From Alphaproteobacteria bacterium (GTDB taxonomy: Bacteria; Pseudomonadota; Alphaproteobacteria; UBA6615), in the NCBI GenBank assembly GCA_021774575.1, contig JAJFIX010000037.1, forward strand, positions 172,923-236,922: a stretch of 64,000 nucleotides of DNA, written 5' to 3'. Position numbers and translations under genes: made by a program. Numbering within the stretch: the stretch's first letter is position 1; each line of letters begins with the position of its first letter. The notes under the pieces were generated by a model that worked only from the letters and a program-made list of their open reading frames with translations, ran no database searches and was not told the origin of the DNA. This document shows, in pieces, positions 1 to 7,893 of the stretch.

Positions 1-86
1 GCTGTTATCGCGAGGACGCCGCCGGTCGCGTCATAGCGGAATAGTGTTGCCAGGGTCAGCGCCGCACGGGGCTGTTGTTCCGTCAC
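1..86 (-). CDS. Hypothetical protein, N-terminal fragment cut by the window edge
   Basis: A minus-strand frame opens with GTG at 86-84 and stays open to base 1. A good ribosome binding site (GAGGAG on the minus strand, 95-100) lies 8 bases upstream of the GTG. The visible 28 residues begin MTEQQPRAALTLATLF and suggest a soluble protein. I do not recognise the family. It is divergent from mnmA, so the 86-240 gap should hold promoters for both. The start rests on the ribosome site and on the absence of any competing plus-strand gene. Confidence 0.5.
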   Translation of the reverse strand, partial: MTEQQPRAALTLATLFRYDATGGVLAIT

Positions 87-239
87 TCTTTCGTCTCCTC
101 GCGAAATGCATTTGGGCTGGGCCGCGACCATAACTCAGCATAGTTGTTCGCGCTAGTTTTGCTGGAGCTTGCACCAAATGTCGCGAAGCCTATATTGCCG
201 GGCATGAGCATATCCGAGAAAAGTACCGGGGCGGACGCC

Positions 240-1448
240 ATGGTCGATTTGGGCCCGAGCATGGATCTGTCAAAGCCGCCCAGCGAGACCCGCGTGGTCG
301 CCGCCATGTCGGGGGGCGTCGACAGCTCGGTAGTGGCCGCATTGCTCGCCGAGGCCGGGTATGATGTTGTCGGCGTGACCCTGCAGCTCTATGACTCTGG
401 AGAGGCGGCTGCCGCAGCGACCCGAACCTGTTGCGCCGGCCAAGATATTTATGACGCCCGCCGGGTTGCCGATAGGCTCGATATTCCCCACTATGTGCTC
501 GATTATGAGTCCCGGTTTCGCGAAGACGTCATCGACGATTTTGTCGATAGCTATGTGCGTGGCGAGACGCCGATCCCCTGTATTCGATGCAATCAAACCG
601 TGAAATTCCGCGATCTTTTGGCCAAGGCCCGCGACCTCGGCGCCGACGCACTGGCAACCGGACATTATGTCCGCCGGGTGGTTGGCCCCGGTGGGGCAGG
701 CGAGCTGCATGCCGGTGTGTCGCCGGAGCGCGACCAGAGTTATTTCCTCTTTGCCACCACCCACGATCAGCTCGACATGCTGCGTTTTCCCCTCGGCGAT
801 ATGGGCAAGGACGAGGTGCGCGCCCATGCCCGCCGATTTGGACTGCTCAATGCCGATAAACCCGACAGCCAGGATATCTGCTTTGTCCCCGATGGCGACT
901 ATGCGTCCCTGGTGACAAAGTTGCGTCCCGAGGCTGCGGTCCCCGGCGAAATCGTCGATCTGGACGGTCAGGTGCTCGGCAACCATCAAGGGATCGTGCA
1001 TTTCACCATCGGCCAGCGCAAAGGGCTGGGGATCGGTGGCCGCCAGGGCGGCGCCGGAGACGCGCTTTATGTCGTGCGCCTCGATCCGCAAAACGCCAAG
1101 GTCATTGTCGGCCCACGGGCTGCCCTGGAGGTAACAGTTATTGAGGTCGAAAACGTCAACTGGCTGAGCGATGATATGTCTGCCTTGCCGAACGGCAAGT
1201 CGTCTGACACCTCGTCTGTTTGGCCAATGGAAATCGAGGCCCGGCTGCGGTCAACCCAGCGCCCCGGCCCGGCGCTGCTGACCCCGACCGCCGACGGTGG
1301 TGCACGACTGGAGATGTTGCAACCACAACTAGGCGTCGCCCCCGGCCAGGCGGCGGTGTTTTACCGGGACAGTCAGGTGCTTGGCGGCGGTTGGATCGGT
1401 AATACTGGAGTCTCTGCAAAAAACATCCGAGTCGCGTCAACGAAATGA
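240..1448 (+). CDS. mnmA: tRNA-specific 2-thiouridylase MnmA
   Basis: MnmA thiolates C2 of wobble U34 in Lys, Glu and Gln tRNAs, using ATP activation and sulfur relayed as a cysteine persulfide in the cytoplasm. The protein shows the PP-loop SGGVDSS near its N-terminus, the first catalytic cysteine in [11 protein letters not shown] and the second in DSQDICFVP. The C-terminal barrel follows ([14 protein letters not shown]). The frame is open back to an ATG at 144, and another ATG lies at 204. I chose 240 because family members usually have only 15-20 residues before the PP-loop and because a GGGGCGG stretch lies just upstream. Length (about 402 aa) fits the family. It is a housekeeping gene outside the island. 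Confidence 0.93.
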   Translation: MVDLGPSMDLSKPPSETRVVAAMSGGVDSSVVAALLAEAGYDVVGVTLQLYDSGEAAAAATRTCCAGQDIYDARRVADRLDIPHYVLDYESRFREDVIDDFVDSYVRGETPIPCIRCNQTVKFRDLLAKARDLGADALATGHYVRRVVGPGGAGELHAGVSPERDQSYFLFATTHDQLDMLRFPLGDMGKDEVRAHARRFGLLNADKPDSQDICFVPDGDYASLVTKLRPEAAVPGEIVDLDGQVLGNHQGIVHFTIGQRKGLGIGGRQGGAGDALYVVRLDPQNAKVIVGPRAALEVTVIEVENVNWLSDDMSALPNGKSSDTSSVWPMEIEARLRSTQRPGPALLTPTADGGARLEMLQPQLGVAPGQAAVFYRDSQVLGGGWIGNTGVSAKNIRVASTK

Positions 1449-1475
1449 TTTTTCATTAAGTTATTGATATCTAAT

Positions 1476-1493
1476 AAAAAAACACGTTTTTTT
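1476..1493 (+). terminator. Possible weak A/T hairpin after mnmA
   Basis: Seven A residues and seven T residues flank CACG, 30 bases after the mnmA stop, with a further T-rich run behind. It could fold and be followed by U residues, but the stem has no G/C pairs, so it is only a candidate. Confidence 0.3.
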
Positions 1494-1597
1494 CGTTTTT
1501 TCGACCGGTGAGATATTTTTGCCGATTTCTTGACCCGACTCGATGGTAAGGCGCGAAATCCCTCTCGATAAGATTGGGAGATCGTCGTTTGGCCGTA

Positions 1598-2479
1598 ATG
1601 GGCGCGAAAACGTGTTCTTATTTCTGGGCGGTGCCGGTATTGGGCGCTGCTCTTGGGCTCGGCGCATCGACCAGCCCGGCACAATCGCAAACCTTGGCAT
1701 CAATATCCCTGTCCGATCCCCTGTCCATTATTATCAGTGGCGTCAACATTGGCCCCAGCGCCGGCAACCCCGTCGCCGAGATTTTTCCAGCGGCGAGGAT
1801 GGGCTTGATCGACGCCGTGTTCGCACCGGGCGATGCCAGTTCCAACCCGGCGAGCGCCGTCGCCCCAACCAACGGTCCATTGCCGGCCCCCAGGCTAGCC
1901 TCTGAATTGACCGGATCCGCTGGCGCAGATATGGCGTCTCTCGGCGTTGAACTTAATCTCGGCTTGACCGATGACAGCGAGATTTATGCCGCCGCAACGT
2001 TCAGCTTCGCGCCCCGGCATATTTTTGAAACCCTAATCTTCGATCAATTCCAGCCGGGCCAAGGCGCGCTGGCGCAATCGGCGCTGGGTGGGCAGCACAG
2101 CTATCGCTATGCCGATCAGCGCGAAGTCACCATTAGCGTCGGCGGCCGGAAATATCTGGGCGGGCAAGACGGTTTCACCCATTACGTGACCGCCAGCGCC
2201 GCCGCGACTATCGGCGAAGGCGAGAGCGACGAGGGCGGCGGGCTTGATGTCGGCGCCTTAGGTTTCGGTAGCGCCATTTCCTTCCAAGTTTCTGGCGCCT
2301 ACGGCATGCGCTACAACATGACCGAAAAGGTCTCGCTAGGCTTCGTCGCCGGCCTGGCCTACGAGAGCCCCCGCGAAGACGAAGGCAAGCGCAACGTGAT
2401 GGGCGAATACGAAGAAGCCAACCGCACTGGCACCTTCGACATCCCCCTGACCCTGGCCGTGCGCTTCAATCTAAATTAA
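1598..2479 (+). CDS. Exported hypothetical protein, outer-membrane-like
   Basis: A 293-residue protein with a signal peptide: basic start, hydrophobic core AVPVLGAALGLGAS, and a likely cleavage after SPAQSQ. The mature part is rich in Gly, Ala and alternating hydrophobic residues, with long stretches such as VTISVGGRKYLGG and AISFQVSGAYGMRYN that would suit beta strands. It ends in LTLAVRFNLN, reminiscent of a barrel end. I do not recognise a named family, so an outer-membrane barrel role is inference. The frame can start at a TTG (1574). The ATG at 1598 is preferred because it gives a normal signal peptide. It sits between mnmA and the tRNA used as an attachment site. Confidence 0.65.
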   Translation: MGAKTCSYFWAVPVLGAALGLGASTSPAQSQTLASISLSDPLSIIISGVNIGPSAGNPVAEIFPAARMGLIDAVFAPGDASSNPASAVAPTNGPLPAPRLASELTGSAGADMASLGVELNLGLTDDSEIYAAATFSFAPRHIFETLIFDQFQPGQGALAQSALGGQHSYRYADQREVTISVGGRKYLGGQDGFTHYVTASAAATIGEGESDEGGGLDVGALGFGSAISFQVSGAYGMRYNMTEKVSLGFVAGLAYESPREDEGKRNVMGEYEEANRTGTFDIPLTLAVRFNLN

Positions 2480-2568
2480 CCGCCCGGCCGATACGCCACC
2501 CCGCAATTCCCCATCTTGACAACACCCCCCACCACAAGCCTATATGCGCCCGAACAACCCAAGTTCGG

Positions 2569-2645
2569 GGCGGAGTAGCTCAGCTGGTTAGAGCAGCGGA
2601 ATCATAATCCGCGTGTCGGGGGTTCGAGTCCCTCCTCCGCTACCA
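2569..2645 (+). tRNA. tRNA-Met (CAT)
   Basis: This 77-base gene folds as a standard cloverleaf: acceptor stem GGCGGAG against CTCCGCT (first pair G-U), D-loop with AGCTGGTTAGA, anticodon stem GCGGA/TCCGC, T-arm with GGTTCGAGTCC, and encoded CCA. The seven-base anticodon loop ATCATAA reads CAT. It resembles elongator tRNA-Met of alphaproteobacteria; a lysidine-modified tRNA-Ile2 is the alternative for a CAT anticodon. The gene stays intact although the island is integrated at its 3' end. Confidence 0.93.
2597..2645 (+). repeat. Left attachment site of the island (49-bp direct repeat)
   Basis: The last 49 bases of the tRNA-Met gene, from the 5' side of the anticodon stem through CCA, recur without mismatch at 22574-22622. 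This is the classic footprint of a tyrosine integrase that uses the 3' end of a tRNA gene and rebuilds it. Here the repeat lies inside the intact tRNA, so it is the side that kept the gene. Confidence 0.92.
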
Positions 2646-2692
2646 ATGATTTCAATGACTTACATGGTTTTGGCGGGGGCTAGCTTATCACC

Positions 2693-2712
2693 GGGTAAGC
2701 ATAGGGTAAGCA
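2693..2712 (+). repeat. Paired GGGTAAGCA repeats inside the left end
   Basis: Two copies of GGGTAAGCA (2693-2701 and 2704-2712) sit 48 bases inside the left attachment site. The same 9-mer occurs three times near the right end. Position and repetition suggest integrase or excisionase arm-binding sites; this is inference. Confidence 0.55.
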
Positions 2713-3191
2713 GCGTGCATGCTTTCGTGAGAAGAGGCACATGACCTCCATGCGAAGTTATCTCCTCCTTAGAATCTGAGGGGTAGTGATCGTCCAAGCC
2801 GTCCGGCCCGTCCAAATGGTAGATTTTTCCGCCGCTTAGAGCTTGGCTTTGAACCGCCCATCACCGCCCATGCCGCATAGTGGTTTTCGGAACTCTCGGA
2901 CTTTCATAATAATTGACGATGCAACCTGGTAAGCGTGACCGGCCGAGAGGGCTGCGAAGTGGCTGATCGTCTGAAAACTGGATCCCTTAGATTTCGTCAA
3001 CCAAGTCAACCTAGATTGAAAACCGAAAAACGTGAGAACCGCCGCGCCCCCGCCACCCGTATACGCTGGGTGTCAGTAAGGACCCGCGACCACCAACCGG
3101 GAGCGGCGCTGATGTAGATGTTTTCTCGGAGTACCGCCGCTCAGGCTCATTCGTGGCAGCAACTGGAAAAAAAAATGAATGTTCTGCCGGC
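2713..3191. other. Left-end non-coding stretch of the island
   Basis: About 480 bases between the attachment-site repeats and the stop of the TOPRIM/NTPase gene. Short frames exist, but none has a convincing ribosome site or a recognisable product. A related TGGTAAGCG occurs near 2930. I see nothing else that I can name. Confidence 0.4.
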
Positions 3192-5432
3192 TCAACCGGA
3201 AGCAGGAGGTGGCACGATACGAATGAAACGGTCGCCGCTGTGGCCGCGATCGACCTCGAATCCAACGTCACGTAAGAGAGGCGATATGCGTTTGAACGCG
3301 GTTCCAAAAGCGTTCGGAGCCTGTGGCCAAGATCGGCTGTTGCTAGCGCGATCTGGAACGAAATCGGTTAGTTCTTGCCAAAGCTTGGCAGGCTGACCTT
3401 CAAAACCGTCTGGGTATTTTTCTTGAATGAACGCCTTTAGAGCGAGAGCAACTGGGTTGGTTTCGAGAGAAGCGTCGACTGTGGTTCTCTGATTGGCAGC
3501 GTAAATGCTTAAGAACGATCCTGAATCAATGCCTAGTCCGGGTTCTGCTGCGGTCACCCATTTCGCGAAGTCGGCCATTCTTGGTATTCGGTCAAGCTTG
3601 GTAGTGGGAAGGTGTCTCATGCCAGCGGAGACGCCGTTCAATAAAGCGCCCAAAATTGATGGTCTCGCAGCGTCAAACTCTTCCATAAGCTCATCTTCAG
3701 GCCGTCGTGTATTGTCAGGAATAATTGGTAACTCGATTGGAAGCGCTCTCGACCCGAGGTCCGGGCGGCCGGTTAGATCTGGGATGCCGTTCAGAATTAC
3801 AGGTCGTTGGCCGTCGAAGATAAATTCATCGTTGTCAGTGTGCAGAGCGCGTGTTCCGAATCCACCACCCGTTGAGAGACGGCAGAAGGCGTCTGACAGC
3901 CAGCCCGGCACCGTGCTCATGTTATCAAATGCTTGGATCCACGAATTGCTTGCTGAGATGATGAGGTCTCGTTCGTCTTTGGGCGTTGAGCGAATTGCAG
4001 CTTTGTTGGGGTCGACAAGGGATCGCAGTAAGCGTGAGGCTGTCGATTTTGCAGATCCTTGTTCCCCATGAAGCATTAGAATTGGAAACGGACCTCGATT
4101 TCGCAGCGCGGAAATCAGCCACGCCACAAGCAGTACAAAATCGCCATCTGTAGCTACGTTGATGAAACCGCGCAATTCCTCAATCATTCCTCCAGCTTCA
4201 GGTTCGGGGAGGGGCCGCGTATACTGAGTTCGTACGAACTTGACCGGTGGATCAACAATGGTCTGCCAACCATTTTTGGTGATTTCGATCACCTGCCATG
4301 CCGAGTTCGCTAGATCTAGGTACATTGCATTCCCCAATTCCCCAACCCGTCGCATCGGTTCGTGGCAAGGGCCTTCAATAACAGCGATAGCCTCGAGTAC
4401 CCGAATTCCGTCCTCAGTTGCTTGGCTGCTGACCGCACCTTGATGCTCTGCGTAGTAGCGTGCGGCTAGCCAGCGCTTGAATTCGCGCGACCGCAGTCCC
4501 CAATTCTCGCGGTGGCTCTTGATTGGTAACGTCGCGTAAGCATTGCCGTCCGGTGAATGCCATAGCTCGCATTCGTTTGCGAATTTCAGCAAGTTATCGC
4601 GGTGGGGAGGGCGCCGCTGTCGGCCGTCATTATCGGGTTTGCTCTGCTTAACTGAAGGGTCATTTGCCCCACTGCGGGGGTGTTCCTGACCACCGCTCTG
4701 GTTCGTTTGGAGACTTGGAACTGACACCGACGATATCAATTGGGCTTCGGCGCGTTTGGTATCCCAGCCGTCAGCCTCTGCATCCGCGATATCCCAACCT
4801 TCGTCAAATCCATCAGGTATCGTCACGATTTTCACCGAACGCGCCCCGACTCGGGTGGCTTCCTGAGCTACGTCGGAGGCATAAGTTAGTCCGGGTTTAT
4901 CGGCATCCGGCCAAATGAGCACGTGCCGGCCGGCTAGCGGCCGCCAATCTGTTTTGGAAGCGGCTTTGGAGCCACCGGACGACGTAACGACTACGTGGTC
5001 GGGGAGCAATCGCCTACCTGCATCCGCAGATTTTTCTCCCTCGACCACCAGAATTGTGGTGTTTGTGAGCGTGCTTAGCTCAGGCAAATTATAGAGGGGC
5101 CGCAATTTTGGCATTGCCAGCCACCGCCATTTTGTAGCGCCGGTTTCATTGTTTCGGCAGTAAGTGAGTGGCAGGACCTCTTTCCTATCGTCGGGTAAAT
5201 CAAACCTGACAACATGCCCAAATAATAGATCTTCAGCGTTTCGATAGTCCCAAACAGATGAAGGCACGCCATATCGAAAGTGCGACACTGGTCGTTTCGG
5301 CGCGTTTGCGGGAATAGGGCATAAGGGTTGCCACGCTGAATCTTGCCCCTTTCCTCGGGCGAATTGTGAGGAATCAGTCATTCTGGATTTGTTTAATTGC
5401 AGCGGATTAAACATGGGGTTGCTTTCAGTCAC
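3192..5432 (-). CDS. TOPRIM and P-loop NTPase protein (primase-helicase-like)
   Basis: This 746-residue protein combines a TOPRIM domain with a P-loop NTPase domain. TOPRIM residues are VVEGEKSAD (glutamate near 131) and the acidic pair in WPDADKPG (near 176-178). The Walker A motif is GEQGSAKST near 456-464, followed by an acidic stretch and GTRALHTDNDE. This order is typical of replication proteins of integrative elements and phage satellites, acting in element DNA replication. It starts with GTG, and its first 8 bases overlap the stop of the upstream gene, so the two are translationally coupled. The upstream gene carries what is often the N-terminal part of the same protein. The exact replication role is inferred. 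Confidence 0.8.
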   Translation of the reverse strand: MTESNPMFNPLQLNKSRMTDSSQFARGKGQDSAWQPLCPIPANAPKRPVSHFRYGVPSSVWDYRNAEDLLFGHVVRFDLPDDRKEVLPLTYCRNNETGATKWRWLAMPKLRPLYNLPELSTLTNTTILVVEGEKSADAGRRLLPDHVVVTSSGGSKAASKTDWRPLAGRHVLIWPDADKPGLTYASDVAQEATRVGARSVKIVTIPDGFDEGWDIADAEADGWDTKRAEAQLISSVSVPSLQTNQSGGQEHPRSGANDPSVKQSKPDNDGRQRRPPHRDNLLKFANECELWHSPDGNAYATLPIKSHRENWGLRSREFKRWLAARYYAEHQGAVSSQATEDGIRVLEAIAVIEGPCHEPMRRVGELGNAMYLDLANSAWQVIEITKNGWQTIVDPPVKFVRTQYTRPLPEPEAGGMIEELRGFINVATDGDFVLLVAWLISALRNRGPFPILMLHGEQGSAKSTASRLLRSLVDPNKAAIRSTPKDERDLIISASNSWIQAFDNMSTVPGWLSDAFCRLSTGGGFGTRALHTDNDEFIFDGQRPVILNGIPDLTGRPDLGSRALPIELPIIPDNTRRPEDELMEEFDAARPSILGALLNGVSAGMRHLPTTKLDRIPRMADFAKWVTAAEPGLGIDSGSFLSIYAANQRTTVDASLETNPVALALKAFIQEKYPDGFEGQPAKLWQELTDFVPDRASNSRSWPQAPNAFGTAFKRISPLLRDVGFEVDRGHSGDRFIRIVPPPASG

Positions 5433-5739
5433 CAGTTGCCACGCCCATCATTTTGGCAACTTCGCGTGCCGCATCACCTTGAGAAATATCCGCCAGGTAT
5501 GCAGCCAGAGAAACTAAATCCCCACCAGCGTCACCTGTTGCAAAGTCAGCCCATTTTCCATTCAAAAGGTTGATCTTGAATGACCCGTAAGAACGATCGT
5601 AGCGGCGCGGGTTTCGCGCCACCCATTCGGTGCCTTCTTTATGCCCGTCCGGCAGCCACCGAGTGACTATTTCCTCGGCATTGATCAGCGCAATGCGGTT
5701 AATTCCATCGAAATCCAATAGGTATCGGCTACCTCGCAT
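5425..5739 (-). CDS. Primase N-terminal-like small protein
   Basis: About 104 residues from the ATG at 5739 (MRGSRYLLDF); the frame also allows a GTG at 5790. It contains WLPDGHKEGTEWVARNPRR, then GSFKINLLNGKWADFATGD and GGDLVSLAAYLADISQGDA. This is the pattern seen at the N-terminus of primase or helicase proteins of integrative elements, before the TOPRIM domain. Zinc-ligand cysteines are not evident. It overlaps the TOPRIM/NTPase gene by 8 bases, so the pair probably acts as a split primase. The shorter start is preferred because it leaves only an 11-base overlap with the upstream gene. Confidence 0.7.
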   Translation of the reverse strand: MRGSRYLLDFDGINRIALINAEEIVTRWLPDGHKEGTEWVARNPRRYDRSYGSFKINLLNGKWADFATGDAGGDLVSLAAYLADISQGDAAREVAKMMGVATGD

Positions 5740-5980
5740 AGTGACTCGATCTTCGGCTTCGAGGAACTTCTGCCTCGGAATTAACGTCACAGCAGGCTAC
5801 CAAGATGTAGCCGGTTTTTGCGAACGGGCTGTTCTTTACGATACAATGCGCCGCCCGATTGCCGGCGATTCTTCCGTGGCGATGCATGCGGGCGCAGTGG
5901 AGGCACCAGAATACGAAGGATATCGAACCATCGTGGTGCCGAATTCGATAGGCGTCTATGGTCGGAATGGGAGCCAGCAT
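5729..5980 (-). CDS. Small Cys/His-rich protein of the replication operon
   Basis: About 83 residues. Its ATG overlaps the upstream stop codon as TGATG, which points to translational coupling. The core reads FWCLHCARMHRHG and then GNRAAHCIVKNSPF, a CxxC plus His/Cys arrangement that would suit a small zinc-binding fold. Similar short proteins accompany primase genes in alphaproteobacterial integrative elements, but I cannot assign a function. The 3' end overlaps the next gene by 11 bases. The frame can also start at GTG 5983. Confidence 0.6.
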   Translation of the reverse strand: MLAPIPTIDAYRIRHHDGSISFVFWCLHCARMHRHGRIAGNRAAHCIVKNSPFAKTGYILVACCDVNSEAEVPRSRRSSHYAR

Positions 5981-6237
5981 CACGCAACTCCACCGATAGC
6001 GTCGGCGCTCGTGCTACTGGTCGTGTTAGCATTGACCCATGAGACAAGATCGCGGCGACGATAGCGAATGGCTCGGCCAGCACGAACATATAAAGGCCCG
6101 CCACCTCGCTGACGCCAAGCCTGCAAGGTCCGCATTGAAAGACAGAGGAGGGAAGCGGCCTGTCCCTCAGTTAATAAAATTTCAGGATCTTGATTCGAGA
6201 TCGGCCCCGGACAAGCATCAATTGGTTTTGTAGGCAT
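5980..6237 (-). CDS. AlpA-like helix-turn-helix regulator or excisionase
   Basis: An 85-residue protein with a MerR-like winged helix: LLTEGQAASLLCLSMRTLQAW (about residues 21-41), then GGGPLYVRAGRAIRYRRRDL and a C-terminal VSWVNAN helix. This is the AlpA/HTH_17 pattern. Such proteins activate or repress integrase genes or act as recombination directionality factors in P4-type islands. It is the first gene of a four-gene minus-strand operon ending at 3192. A palindrome 69 bases upstream is a candidate autoregulatory site. DNA binding is well supported by the fold; excisionase versus regulator is not decided. Confidence 0.82.
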   Translation of the reverse strand: MPTKPIDACPGPISNQDPEILLTEGQAASLLCLSMRTLQAWRQRGGGPLYVRAGRAIRYRRRDLVSWVNANTTSSTSADAIGGVA

Positions 6238-6305
6238 GGTTCTGCACCCATTTCAGTTTTTGCGACTGGGTGCGACCTTGGATGATTGAGTTTGTTGTAG
6301 GTAGA

Positions 6306-6329
6306 TGTGTAACTACACAATTTTACACA
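6306..6329. promoter_or_regulatory. Palindromic operator candidate upstream of the replication operon
   Basis: TGTGTAA (6306-6312) and TTACACA (6323-6329) form a perfect inverted repeat with a 10-base spacer. They lie in an A/T-rich gap between the HTH gene start at 6237 and the end of the neighbouring operon. The likely binder is the AlpA-like protein or a host repressor; this is inference. Confidence 0.45.
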
Positions 6330-6384
6330 CGTGGTATTTTATTTTTTTAACCCACTTTGGGCACGGTCGTGAGGGTGGCATAAT

Positions 6385-7629
6385 TCAGGCCCTCAAGGCT
6401 TCTCGTTTGAACTTTTGCAAATAAGAGCGAACCGAAGTTTCGTTAATGTCCTCCTCTTTTGCAATTATTCTTGAAAGTTCAGAAATATTCTCCACTTCTG
6501 TAATTTCGATGCTTTCGTGTTCTAGGTAATACACGACGGTCGTCTTGACGGTCTTTCTCTCGCCCCTTTCCTTCGGCGACACCCCACTCTCAATTATGTT
6601 CAATCTTTGGTCAATTCGACCCAAGTCGGTCATGAGGTGGTCATCATCGGTCAAGATGCCAAGCAAACCGTTTGCACTGTTGAAGTTAAGCCACCGATTA
6701 CGGATTTCGACGTCCGTATAGACTGTAGTCCACTCGACTGGGCGACCCAATGGGCCACCAAATTTCCTTTGGTAAATAATTCCGCGATCAAAATTGAATC
6801 GTAGGCAATTGATTTTGAAGAAATTAGTGGCAATTTCCTTGATCTCTGGCGCGGCGACTTCATCACGCACTTGGCGCCCTATTGGTATTGTTCCATAGCC
6901 GAGTGCCACGCAAAATACCGATATTGCCCTAAGAAAACGATCCAAAGTGGCAAAATCCCAGTGTTCGGTAGCTCCCAGATCAATGTTTGTTGCTATTTCT
7001 TCGTCTCTCTTGAATTCAGTTAGATCTCCGGCAACTTGGCCAATATGGTCGTATTTCTTAACTCGTATTATTTCACCATTCTCGTAGAGTGCGTTTGTTC
7101 TTAAAAAGAAACGATTCCCATCGACCTCGTCGGCGGCCCATTTCTTAAATTCAAATTGTTCGTCTAGTCTGACAGGTTTGTATCGGGAGCTCTCGGCGTC
7201 TCGAGATCCATCAAATATCAAGCCCGGTTTTTTCAAGAAACTGCCGGATCCCTCCTTAATATAATTTAGGGTTTCGAGGCCGTGATCGCCATTCTGGCAA
7301 TAGAGCGCCGTTGGTATTGGGTATGTCGCGTCAACTTCGTTATCGAATACAAAGTCACGGGCTCCCCCGAAATAGTCTGTATCGTTCAGTCCTTCGTTTA
7401 GATAGGCATCGAAAACATCTCCAAGGCGACCGCCTTCATGGTAGGGACGCTCATTCGAGCCAAAAATATGGGAGCTAAATTCTTGTACAATATGGGCAAT
7501 GCCTGCCCTTATTTTCTCATCAAGCACCGTGCGCATCCCAAAGAAACAATCGGTACCGAATTCTAGCGAGTCGAAGGTTAAGGAATTCGATAATAACGAA
7601 TCAGCACCACCGCCCAGCACGTCTCGCAT
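6385..7629 (-). CDS. Island protein of unknown function (414 aa)
   Basis: I do not recognise this protein. It begins MRDVLGGGADSLLS and has no signal peptide or clear membrane segment. The middle is rich in aromatic and charged residues (FRLNFDRG-like stretch, IYQRKFGGPLGRPVEW). The last 40 residues, ENISELSRIIAKEEDINETS and a basic helix after it, resemble a helix-turn-helix with a recognition helix. Base use is A/T-rich, as in other island cargo. It lies 264 bases downstream of the WD40-NTPase gene on the same strand, and could be its partner or a separate gene. No catalytic motif is visible. Confidence 0.6.
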   Translation of the reverse strand: MRDVLGGGADSLLSNSLTFDSLEFGTDCFFGMRTVLDEKIRAGIAHIVQEFSSHIFGSNERPYHEGGRLGDVFDAYLNEGLNDTDYFGGARDFVFDNEVDATYPIPTALYCQNGDHGLETLNYIKEGSGSFLKKPGLIFDGSRDAESSRYKPVRLDEQFEFKKWAADEVDGNRFFLRTNALYENGEIIRVKKYDHIGQVAGDLTEFKRDEEIATNIDLGATEHWDFATLDRFLRAISVFCVALGYGTIPIGRQVRDEVAAPEIKEIATNFFKINCLRFNFDRGIIYQRKFGGPLGRPVEWTTVYTDVEIRNRWLNFNSANGLLGILTDDDHLMTDLGRIDQRLNIIESGVSPKERGERKTVKTTVVYYLEHESIEITEVENISELSRIIAKEEDINETSVRSYLQKFKREALRA

Positions 7630-7893
7630 ACCATGAGAATTGCCCTGGCGATGGATGGCGCACAGTCAGAGGGGCTCTACGATTTGCGCGTCTTCACTGG
7701 CAGCCCGCTTGTTGTAGCTGCTAATCAGTATACTCCTCCGAAGGTGATGTGATTGAGGACAGGGTGGATGGGAATAAGTTCGGGCAAACTACAGTTTTGG
7801 AGTTCAATTCTACTCAACGCAATTTTCCACTGAGCAATTCAATACTAGTTCGACAATCTTCTCGAATGGCTCATTCGGCAGGTTTATCGGTGT

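Noticed and set aside
270..1091. A 273-codon minus-strand frame
   Set aside because: It lies entirely antisense to mnmA, which has all catalytic motifs.
3505..4071. A 188-codon plus-strand frame
   Set aside because: It is antisense to the TOPRIM/NTPase gene, which has clear Walker A and TOPRIM residues.
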